This document shows, piece after piece, positions 46,683-57,400 of a DNA stretch of 64,000 bases. The position numbers and the translations under genes are program-made. This stretch comes from Apostichopus japonicus. Its lineage: Eukaryota > Echinodermata > Holothuroidea > Aspidochirotida > Stichopodidae. The notes beneath the pieces were generated by a model, which worked only from the letters and a program-made list of their open reading frames with translations, was not told where the DNA came from and made no database searches. The stretch spans positions 27,701,666-27,765,665 of the forward strand of contig NC_092579.1 of NCBI RefSeq assembly GCF_037975245.1, given 5' to 3'. Position 1 is the first letter of the stretch; each line of letters starts with the position of its first letter.

Positions 46683-46856
46683 TTAAAGGTTGTCAGTATT
46701 GGCACCAAATTTTTAACATGCTAAAAGCTGATGAAACTTTTAAAGTAATCCCTAAGATTAATCTAACCCTCCATTTGAAACGAAAAGTTTGAGCATCAGT
46801 GACTGTTTTTGAAGTTGCTAATAAACTTAACTTGGCCAACATTGTTTGACCTTTAA
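46683..46856. mobile_element. TTAA-flanked MITE, second family (174 bp)
   Basis: The left end is TTAAAGGTTGTCAGTATTGG and the reverse complement of the right end is TTAAAGGTCAAACAATGTTG, with TTAA at both edges. The ends resemble those at 19,847-20,096. It lies 40 bp before the NERD start codon, just ahead of the proposed splice acceptor, so it is probably inside the 5' UTR intron. Confidence 0.65.
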
Positions 46857-46896
46857 AGTCACTGTATAGTGTTTATTACATATTTGCTCTCAGATC

Positions 46897-49452
46897 ATGT
46901 TTGAGTTGAGGAATCGACTGGCTCATGCCAAAGAAGCCACCTGCCCAGGAAGTTACAGTGATGATGAACAGACCAAAGCCGGCAGAGATGCTGAGAGGGA
47001 ACTGGTCAACTGCCTTAGAGAACAAGGCATTCCAAGCAACCACATATTTTGCGGACTGAGAGTGCCAGATGCTTTTCAAACACGGAAATACGAAATTGAC
47101 GTTGTCATTCTGACAGGTATGTACAGTGCTATTCCTTCTTAATTACCTGAATAAGCATCGGAATGAGAAGGCTAGAATCAAAGTTATGTTCATCCACGAT
47201 CATGGCTTGGATAGCTTTTCAAATTAGCTTCTGTTGGCTTCTTAAGCAATGGAGTCTATGGGCCTCCCAGTTAGAAATTTTGAAACATCAATTGATTTAA
47301 CAGATTAAAGATTAGGAGCAATGTACTTTTTATTCTTTACCTATAAGCACTTGGTTGTTCAATTTTTTTATTCAGAGGTTGGTGTTTACACAATAGAAGT
47401 AAAGAATTGGGTTGGCGAGGTTGTACCAAGCAATGATGGAAAAATGTGGATCCAACGGAAGCAAGATATGAGAAACGACAAAGCTCAAGTCACCTACGAA
47501 GTAAATCATGACAGCGCGTTAGAAAGTTTGAGGCTCAAAACACAGCTTCTTAGAAGTCACCTGTTGAAAAATGAAGCGTGTTTACCTCAGAAATTCTTTC
47601 ATCCCAGAGTCGTTTTTGCCAATCACCTCACGAAACTGGACAACAGCTTGGCTGCATCGAAGGAGATCGTTTCTCCGGAAGACTATTTGAAATTTGTGGA
47701 ATCCTTTCGATGGGGTGTTGCAAGCAAACTTTTCAATTCATTTGTACCAGGATTACTTACAGGTAAGGCAAAGTAAAAAAAAGGAGTTTGGTTACCCACA
47801 TTTACTTGATAATCAAAGATTGATAGGCCTGTGGTTATTCAGGTGTTTTAGGTGGATAACAGGTTGGTTATAGCAGCAGAGAATGTCCAAGTTTTGAAAC
47901 TTTCTCGAAAAATATATCTTTGGAGGGGGGGGGGGAAGGAAGAAAAAATATGTAATCAATGCTCTACCTGATGTTCTCAATTTTGTTAACTTATTGTACA
48001 AAATATTAAGGTCAATAAATGTGGACATCACAATAAAAAAAAGTAATTTTAGTAATTTTCAGTTCTGTATTTATTGAACAGCCCTGCCTTTTACTTGTTG
48101 TAACCTGATTTGTGGCTCAAGATTGATAAGTAACAACCTGGTCTGATGGTTGCATCATCTTAACCAAGGTGTGTTTAGATGGGAATTTCTGCATCTAAAT
48201 AATGTTTTCCTTCAAACCCAGCATCGGTATTTACATGTTTTGTCTTCTTCCACACAGGGCAGTTATCGTACAGTGCAATAGAAGTGACAAGACAGGTGCT
48301 GAACAAGATAGGAACATGGGATGTCCTTCATTTAAATGGAGGCAGACAGTTGATGGGTAAGTCTCCCAATTGAAATATCTCAACCGTAAAGAATTCTTGT
48401 GACTGGACGGTTTGCCAAAAGACTTTCCCTTCACAATTAATGAGCAAGTAATCTTTACTTTCAAATTTTTATTTTTTGCTTTTTTTTTTAGGAGATTTCA
48501 AAGGATGCGCTCATTTTACCCCGAACCGTGAAGAAACCTCCATAGTCAGTTTTGCACATCAGAGGAATGCCACGTGGGGAACGCTGTGGGCTGTCATTGG
48601 GTACACACCCTCAGTAAGTAACCACATTACATATTTTATTTAATTTCTTGTAATGTACTGGCATAAAGAAAAGTTAATTTATCAGAAAGACAGAGATTAT
48701 AGTAATGGTAATGGTTGAAGGTGGGGAGGGTGGTGATTTGTGGTGATGCTGGCAGGAATGATTGTGGAATAGTGGTGACACTGGTAGTGACAGTGGTAAC
48801 TATTGTAGCAGTGATGTTCCTGGTGGGGTGGTTATGATGCTGGCAGTGATGGTGAAAGGGGTTGAATTAATGTTTGAAAGTTGTTTAGGATTGTCACATA
48901 TTATTACCAGAAGTGTTTCTCAAGCCTAAGGCTGTTACAATCCACCTGCCAGATTAGTGCAAGATTGAGGGCTAATTTTTCTTTGAAGACAAGATTTAAA
49001 TTTTTTGTTGGGCTGCTGCACATCCCGAGCCACCTGTTGAGAAACCCTTGTTTACAATAAATTAATTGCATTTTCAAAATTTCTGCAAAAATTAACCATA
49101 ATGGCAATGAATGCCATTTGGCTAAACATATGTGGAAAGATATGTTTCTAGATGAATGAATGGTAGAGGATAGGTACATATAATGTACTCTGGTTTGAAT
49201 GTACTAATTTGGGTATAATAAACAAACAACAAATTTAAGGAAAGGCATTACAATTTCTTTTGAACTTTCACGTCTGATCCGCAGGTGTTTGTGAAATTGT
49301 ACCAAAGAGGAGGAGAAAGCTGGCTAGGTCACAGTACCAATGGCTCTGTGAACATTCCATACAATGCAGAGATAACTTTCAGAGTCGCTGGTGAACAGGC
49401 TGATGCCAAAATACCAGCTAACGACATTGAGAATATGGTTTTGAGCATTTGA
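46897..49452 (+). CDS. NERD-domain (nuclease-related) protein, complete, 5 exons
   Basis: Exons 46897-47116, 47376-47762, 48258-48356, 48492-48613 and 49285-49452 (TGA) join without a phase break: 996 nt, 331 aa. The N-terminal half is a NERD domain. It has AGRDAERELVNCL (E33/E35), YEIDVVIL (D68) and VYTIEVKNW (E81, K83), which are the residues of a PD-(D/E)XK-type site, then the FHPRVVFANH segment. NERD was defined in bacterial, archaeal and plant proteins as related to restriction-type nucleases; activity here is inference. The C-terminal part (about 240-331) looks like a compact beta-rich domain (WGTLWAVIGYTPS, VFVKLYQRGGESWLG, AEITFRVAGEQ) that I do not recognise. There is no signal peptide or membrane segment, so it is probably cytosolic or nuclear. 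The start codon follows a TTGCTCTCAG acceptor. The gene is head-to-head with POLD2. Confidence 0.92.
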
Positions 49453-50139
49453 GATGCTACTCAGTCTGTAAGGAAATCAGGGAAGAAGAAAAGACACACT
49501 GGGACTGTTTTTAATGAAAAATAAGGCAAGAAGATCGGTTGTACCTTTGAGGCATTATTGATGGAGATAGTTCGCTGTGTAAAGTTTCGCTGTGTAAAGT
49601 AAAAACAGCTGAATGGCAAAGCTGCTGTAATTCTTCGCAAAGTGACATTGTTGACGTGGATGCATGTGCTATAAGGTTTTTGTGGTGAAAAACATATTAG
49701 GTATCGTTCTTGATTTAATTTAGTTGTATTATAGCTTACTTTAACCGTAATTCTCTGGTATTTTAAAATTCCTCTCTGTCTAAGAGTTTCTTTGTTTTGT
49801 AATTTTGTGGCATTTGCCTGAATTTCATGAATGCTTTATCTTAAAATTAGCTTTTGAATTCTTTTCTTCTTGTTTGTCTTAATAGGCTTCTTCCTTCTTT
49901 TCTTAATCTTGTGCTGCACATTTTTGTAATTTTCAGTCCTTTCGCACACTTACTAATAGCCTCCATTCCTTTCAATGTTTCATCCAAGCAATACATTGTT
50001 TTCTACTTTAAGCTGGTCATTTTTTTTTTAGTAATTTATTTTGCTGTAAGTTCAATTATATATTTAGCTGGAACAACCAATAATGTTGTATTATGATAAA
50101 GTTCATTTCCCACTACAAATGATGGGCTGAATTTGATTT

Positions 50140-50632
50140 AATAAATGGTGTGTCAAGCTGGGCTCATTCTTATATTAAAATGAAGAATCAAAAGAGAGAG
50201 GAAAAAAAATATAGACAACCCTGTAAACTAGAAAAGATCAAAGGCATTGTTTCATAGTATTAATTCTTGCTTTCAGTAGTTCCGTAGTATATTTATTGCA
50301 CTAAAAGTATTCATCAAAATTCACGCGAAAACAATAGGCAGGCGATAACGAGTCAAAGAGCAATTATCTTTCCCTCTGATGTTGTTTAGATGTAGATAAG
50401 GTTGAACAGGTTCATGCTATGAAAGGGTCGATATTGAAAAAGCAATGTTTTATAAGTAGTCAATTACCTATAAGTAATACCAATTTTTACCTACCAAGTA
50501 TTTATGTAATTTTTTAGAATTTTAGAGGACAGACAGTCGTATTTTCACAAGAAATTTAACATGAAAACATTGGTGGTTTGACACTCTTGTTGTAAATAAT
50601 TATAAATGTGGTTCTTGAGGTGTTCAAATAAA
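50140..50632 (+). terminator. Candidate polyadenylation signals of the NERD gene
   Basis: AATAAA occurs at 50,140-50,145 and again at 50,627-50,632, giving 3' UTRs of about 0.7 or 1.2 kb. Motif-based inference. Confidence 0.45.
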
Positions 50633-52437
50633 ACCAATGGAGTTAACAATTTTGCTTTTCTCTTTTTGTTGTTTAATACTTATTCTTTTCCATTCTAGTA
50701 ATGTTGCTCTTTTCATCAGTACATTTCTGTGGTCCTATGAGCAGTCTACCCCTGTGAAAGGAGAATGAAATTTCCAAGTCAATTGTATGACCTAAAAGGA
50801 ACTTTGGTGTGAGTTAGTTTGGGGGGGGGGGGAGGGTGGTAATGGTCTTTGAGGCCCTCCGAGCAAAGCAACTGTTCCTTAGTAAATCCAGAACAGTTCT
50901 ACATAAAATGTCCACCACAACAGTTCACTTCCATGCAGCTAAAGAAGGGTGGAAAAAAGAAGAAAAAAACTTCACCTTTTAAGTTTACCAACATGTTTTC
51001 AAATAATAGTACTGGATTACAAAAGTAAAACTTAGGGTAACATCCTTTCTAAATCAGTCATGCTTGTGATTACTGAATAATAACGAGATAACTATCAAAT
51101 TGGGCATAACCGATGTGCTTTTCAAAGTAACATACTCAGTGGGGCCTAATTTCAGGATTTAAAGTGGGCATGTTAAAGTAGGCATGATTTAAAGTGGGCA
51201 AAGTCCACAATTCTCAATGTGGTTGATGCAGACCTCGGCAAGAGACCCTTCACAGGGGAGATCGGCATCTGATACTGCCTACACTAGAATTCGTTGAGGG
51301 CATTTTCATAAGCCAGGCTCCCGTAGACTGTAGGCACTCAAAAACTTATGATTGACAGACACAACTTTAATACTAGTCTCCAAAAGAAGAAATTACCTCA
51401 TGCAATGTTCACAGTCTTGCTTGGCAACAATCACCACCTTTTTTGTTTTGATCAGAAAGGCATACGAGCAGACTTAAAACACTTAATTCGTAATTATAGC
51501 CTCGTTAACTAGTCGGTGAAACGGCCGTGATGATTGTCCATACGAAAAGTGATGCAAACAGTTTAAAAACCAAAACATGAAATCTTGCCATAACTGTTCA
51601 TAATGAGAAATGACACAACTAACAAAGACTTTAAAATACCAAACAAAACAATGACACATGGTGAATATTCAACTATAAACACTGCTTTATATCTGAAGAG
51701 AAGAATCACCATGATATATTCTTATCTATGCCAATCTATCGATAGACTTAATTTTGTCTTACCATGTAGTCATAGAGAAGAAAAAGACAAAATTACCAGA
51801 ACCAGTAATTAATAAACAAAGAGCTACAAAGATTACATATTGTTAATAGGACACTGATATTTTCTGTGTACAATTTGACCTACAGGCAATGTTACAGAGT
51901 ATTGTTCAAAAGGGGCATGAATACATGGCTTGCACAGTTTACATTTGCTATAAGAGTAGCTTTCGTGTTAATATATTTTGTAATGCGTCCAACCATTTAG
52001 TTCTAAGGCAAGAATTAAAGCTATTGAGCGACTGAGCCAATAAAAAATTTAGATTTATATATTTTACGGTTGTTTGTCATTAACAACCTTGTCAATTTGT
52101 CCAGTGACCCTGGCATTTGCTTACATTTGTTACTATATAAATTGAATTATTTGAGACTCTCTCAGACTTTGACGACAGGTTTTAGAATTGCATCATGCAT
52201 ACAACAGCCTACTTGCATTAAATTGTATTTTACTCATCACTTTATCCACCCAAGTGTAAACAACTTTTTTTTTTATTACATACAAATTGTATGAATTATT
52301 TCTTCACAAAGAAAGAAGGGTGTCACCAGCTGGTAACGAAGAAATCAACTGTCACCGACAACATCCATTTGTTCTCAACTTTTCATGTGTATGTTAAAAG
52401 AACAAGCTTTACCCTGGTGGGATTTTACTTCTGTAGG

Positions 52438-52482
<45 letters not shown>

Positions 52483-52483
52483 A
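52438..52483. repeat. (TA)n microsatellite
   Basis: An almost pure TA dinucleotide run of about 45 bp. Confidence 0.97.
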
Positions 52484-53910
52484 CTGAAAATCGTAATGAG
52501 TTGGAAAATCAAGAACAGTGAAAAAACTTCCAGCCTCCACCGGGATATATATATGCTTCACATGCTAAAAAGATATCCAAGTCGACTATATTTTGAGATT
52601 TTTCTCTGCAAGTTGACAGTGTTTAGTGGTGTTGTTTCTGAGATACAATGAACTTTACTATTAAAACTTCTACGTGAATAAATATGAAATGAGTAGGTAC
52701 GTGTTATCAGTAATTCATGCAAACCGGACAGAACATGCCAACCATTTATTGTGAAAGAGAAAAAGAGTTTATTCGTAGAAATCTACCGGGATAATGGTTT
52801 GGAAAAAATGACTGCATGTTCTGTTTTTCGTTTTTACTGCTATATCGTGATAGTAATTTTTATCGCAAAGCAGTATGCAAATTTTAGCACCACTGTTTTA
52901 TAATTAAATACAATGAATATGCAGTTCTAAATATTCTCCCAGGTCTTTGTTATGATAAGTTGTTATTAATTATAAATCATCTTTGCAATGAAATGTTTAA
53001 CTGCATGAGCACAGGACTTTACATAAGTGTTATTACTTCATTGGATAGCCACCCATAAAAACCAAACAGTGAATACACTGTGTACACAACCACAGACACT
53101 AGGTGAGAACTATAGAACTGTTCATGTCAGTTTGGCATTTCCAGTTTGCAAATTTAGTCTTTATCACAGCCGTTTCATTTACAGGATGTATGTCCGCAAT
53201 TACTCCGAGGTGTAATTAGCATGAGTCATGGTAAGCTTTAGACTTTCTGTATTTTAAATCCAGAAAACACGTACTAACTGTTAAACTTTGTTTAAATATA
53301 AAATCTATGTTTACTTTAAACTGAAACTGATCAAATTTAAATGAATAGAAAGAGCAACTTTATATTACAACAATAATAAAAAAATGGAAGAAGCTATCAT
53401 AAAATAATAATTTTTATTGACAATGTACATTTTTAAGCTGCAAGTGTAAAGTTGGGACTTGTTGTTGTAAAACAAAGGAAAATAATTAAAAGGAGTGAAA
53501 ACTTAAACATATCAAGATTTCTTTTGTTCCAGAATAATAATGGTTCTTTGCAAGGTTACAGGATTAGCTTTGCTACCAGTAAGACGAGACAGAAGATTAG
53601 AAGACAGAGATGAGATACGTGAAGAACATTAATCACTGCCCCACAATGGCTTTAGGTACGCATACTTTTCGAATTATTTTCAACACTTTTTATGCACTCG
53701 TAAAGCTTTGAAGCACCTCGTTAAGCTTGAAATGTCAGGAACATGACCAACTCAAGTTAGCAAATGCCCACACAATGGAACCTGATGCTTAGGTATATGT
53801 ATAATTTGCGTTGAAAAATAAAAATCGGTATTTGCATTCCCGAGTGCTTCCCAACGACCAGGTCGTATGGAATTTGCCTCGTGAAGCCGGGTAGAAGTTG
53901 ACTGTTTGAT

Positions 53911-54057
53911 TAAAATAAAACTGTTAGCAAACTGCTTATCCACTAGAGAGCCTGTGTAGGAGAATGTGTAAAAGTAAGTTGGCCTGACGTTTCGATCCTA
54001 GCAGGATCTTCTTCAAAGGCTAAATGACAAGTAACAGTAACAGAAGGGACAAAAAAT
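53911..54057 (-). mobile_element. Dispersed element with hammerhead-like hairpin, copy 2
   Basis: The reverse complement matches 41,732-41,870 almost base for base, including the hairpin GATCCTGCTAGGATC and flanks such as TTACTTTTACACATTCTC. One small difference is an extra GTTACT near its outer end. It lies just downstream of the ZZEF1-like stop codon, probably in the 3' UTR, in the sense orientation of that gene. Confidence 0.6.
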
Positions 54058-54102
54058 GTTTGATTAATAAGCGGTTTAATATAAAGGACGGAAAGTCAGT
54101 CA

Positions 54103-54446
54103 TCATACAGGAGTCATTGATGATACAGATAAAGTTTCTTGATACAATTTAAAGCACCCCATTGTGTCAGCCAACTTTTTGTCAATGAAAGAAATCATTT
54201 GATCAGAAAATTGTTGTTGTGGTTTTTCTACATCCTACCTTAATACATAGCTTCAAAGGGAAGCTATATTTCACCCTCATATATTTCCAGTTTACCTTCA
54301 TACTTTGTTTTGTCACTGTCACATTTATGTCTTTCCATTTACGATTCATTTTTCCATCCACAGGTGCTTGAAACAGTACCACTGCAAAGGCAGCTTCAGC
54401 AAATTGTCCCTTGCTACAATTCTTGCCAAATACAGTGGTTCGGTAT
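54103..54446 (-). CDS. Last two ZZEF1-like exons with an ultra-short intron
   Basis: Exon 54446-54304 encodes RTTVFGKNCSKGQFAEAAF and on to DINVTVTKQ. Exon 54227-54103 encodes FSDQMISFIDKKLADTMGCF and LYQETLSVSSMTPV before TGA. The 76-bp intron between them uses donor CAAA|GTATGA and acceptor GATGTAG, which is the only phase-consistent join I found. An alternative is donor AAG|GTAAAC after 54,296, or reading through to a stop within about 28 codons; either would lose the second frame. The composition of both frames looks coding, but I could not match them to a family from memory. Confidence 0.55.
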
Positions 54447-57400
54447 CTGACAAAATATTATTAAATCGGAGGCATTTTCTATGAACAAAACTTAAAATTA
54501 GCAACACTTAGAAAAAACTCATAGCACAAACCAGCGGTACCAAATGCAGAAAGCAATGCATGAGGTTTATCATACAACCTTCAAATAGGATCACCCTCCC
54601 CCCTTCCCGCTCCCCCCTCATAAGTGTGTTCTTTCTCTCTTTGTTGCTGGTGGGCTTTTCTGTCCCTCGCTGCGCCTTTCATGACGATCCATCTTTCGAA
54701 CAAGTCGCATTTATAACACACATTTGACAAAGAAAAAGGCCCACAGTATTAAACCTGCATAGCACATCCTGCTTACAAAAACATTTATCTCAATGCTGAA
54801 TAGAAGGGCAAATTTAATGCCTTTGGTGTACATATAAAAAAGCTGCAAATTATCTCCATACTTCTTTGTGGTTCATTTCACTTTGACGTCATGTGGCAAT
54901 GTACAGTTTGCTAATATTTCTGCTGGTATTGCTGTTTGCATCGATAACGTTAATAATGTCTAATGCTTTGGCCGAGTCTTGCTGGTGCCGAGCTCAGGTC
55001 TTGGCTATGTTCTGGAGAGAAATATCAAGAGGTATAAATAAATCATAAAAAATTTGCTATAAGAATAGTTATGAGAGATTGATACTTACAATGTAGATAC
55101 AAAGTACATCTACACATTGGACCTGTAGTACTAGTACAACAGTATGAAATACAATGAGTAGATATATATAGTAGAATATCAGTCTGAGTACAAATCCATG
55201 AGTCCGAGTTCAAGTAAAGGCAACTATACCAGAAAACAAAGTATCAATACAGACTCAGTACAAGTCTGTAACAAATACATACATTACAAACACATAAGTC
55301 ACATACATCATGAACACCTAACTCACATACATACTTTATAAACACATAAGTTACATACATACATTAAAAACACATAAGTTACATACATACATTATAAACA
55401 CATAAGTCACATACATACACACAGAAAGTCTCATACATACATCATGAACACATAAGTTACATACATACATTATAAACACATAAGTCACATACATACATTA
55501 TAAACACATAAGTTACATACATACATGATAAACACATAAGTCACATACATACATTATAAACACATAAGTTACAAACCTGCATTAAAAACACATAAGTCAC
55601 ATACATACATTATAAACACATAAGTCACATACATACATTATAAACACATAAGTCACCACATGCATAACTACTAGTAGGGTATAATTTAAAGTTAAAAATT
55701 AAGTGTAGTAGTTTTAATGGCTCTGAAGTTTGTCATTCTTAATACTGTGGTTCCTGTGTACAAAACCCTGCTATATACTTCTTAGCACTTGTATAGCAAT
55801 TTATCCATATTCTATAGCATCTTGCGATGTGATAATTGAGAAATTATTATACCCTGTTTAACTAAATAATAAAGAAAACACACAGCAACTTCATAAAACA
55901 CACATAAATTACCACAACACAGATATATTTTTATACAATACACAGATTGCAACCACAAGCTTGAAAAGGTACAATGTACAGATAGGTACAGTACACCAAA
56001 GGTGCAACAAAAGGCTCTTACAACACATAGTTATGTACAATGTACAGATATGTATATACCACATATACTTATAACACACAGCTACAACATGCTACAGATA
56101 CAACACCTACAATACACACATCACATCTTCAATAGAAGATTACATACAGATAAACTAAGCCATACTTATCAACACAGATACATAAATTATACATGATAAC
56201 ACTATACCAACAATACACAAACAGGCAAATTGTTTACAGAAGGAAACAGGCAAATCTATTCTTGCTTGACACGTTTAGCAATGTTCATGCGTCATTCTTC
56301 AAGCAAAACGAAACCATGAATTTCTCATTTTAACATTTCCTTTTAGACAGTTAGATAGTAGAACAGCCAGAGATATAGTCTGTTTTTAAATGTATTAAGA
56401 GTTTGTGTTTGTTTGTTTTTTCTAACTTTGCATGCCAAAAATAACCAAAATGAAAAGAAATCGTGTCCTACCTTGGAGTTGCAGTTTTTTCTTCTTTTTC
56501 GAGAAGTAAACTTGCTTTGTTTGGTACACCGATTGCAGAACCAATCGCAGCTACATTGCACAATCCCTGCAAACAGACGGATAGGAGATATATGTATGAT
56601 AATTAAGACTGTGAGAGATATATTACTTAAGAACCCCTTCACTTGGTATGTTGGTGAACAGCTTAGAGGAAACCAGGCTGAGGCCTGGACCCACTGCAAA
56701 ACCAAAAAACCCATAAAAAAACCCACCCAAACACTGGTAGAAGCATTTGAAAGAGCATTTGAAAGAGGGTGAGAGAGTGGTAAAAAGTTTAACAAATTTC
56801 TCAAGAGAAACTTGTGGTACACTGCACGAACCATAGGAAAAGAACGACCAGATTGTGATACCTGACATGGCTAGAGTTTCTGCTAAATAGGGTGTATGCA
56901 GATTAATTACACTAATAGTTTTGCAATCTAATTTTTGGGGGAAAATGCATGAGTCGTCTCTGCAGAGATTAGGAAAGTTCCTGAAGTATAGCAACATGAT
57001 ACTGTGCTGAAAAAAATGCATCTCCTGTCAAATCCATTGTCTTGGTTACCATGATGATGTTACCATGTGAACATAGATCACAAAGGTAATTGTTATTTCA
57101 TATCAATACTAAAGGTGATGAAAATCCATTGTGATATTTTAATCTTTCTTCACAGTGAATCACCCAATGTTTCTACTGCTGAAACCAAACCTATTTATCT
57201 TGAGCACATGTTTAGAACTTTGTGGAAGCACTTCAAGTGAAATTTAATTTCGAAAGCTTTTGTACACTTTTCTAGTAGCAAACATGTGGGTAGCTGACTC
57301 AAATCAGACGTAGAAGGAAATTATCAATTATCAAAACAATAAGGTGGTGAAGATGGTTAATAAAATTTTATTAGACAAAATTCTTTCATCTTCAATGGCA

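Larger units (their letters stand above)
44331..46896. other. Divergent regulatory region POLD2 / NERD gene
   Basis: A 2.6-kb head-to-head interval holding the 5' UTR introns and promoters of both genes. It contains an E2F-type site, a 26-bp palindrome, many AGGCCT words (for example near 45,233, 45,534, 45,555, 45,650, 46,385 and 46,573) and a TTAA-flanked MITE. A candidate non-coding POLD2 exon ends at 45,862, with donor CGACAG|GTACAT on the minus strand. Its NERD-side counterpart is not clear; possible donors are ACG|GTAACT near 46,319 and CTCAG|GTAATA near 46,505. Confidence 0.6.
49453..54102. other. Convergent spacer and 3' UTRs, NERD gene / ZZEF1-like gene
   Basis: No gene was recognised; the open frames are short and unlike any family. 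The left part is the NERD-gene 3' UTR. It contains a poly-G run near 50,821, a (TA)n tract and, at the right edge, copy 2 of the hammerhead-like repeat. Confidence 0.65.

Noticed and set aside
54961-55035. Possible ZZEF1-like exon with a CTCTCCAG acceptor near 55,015
   Set aside because: In the required phase it meets a stop within three codons; the join 56472 to 54446 keeps phase without it.
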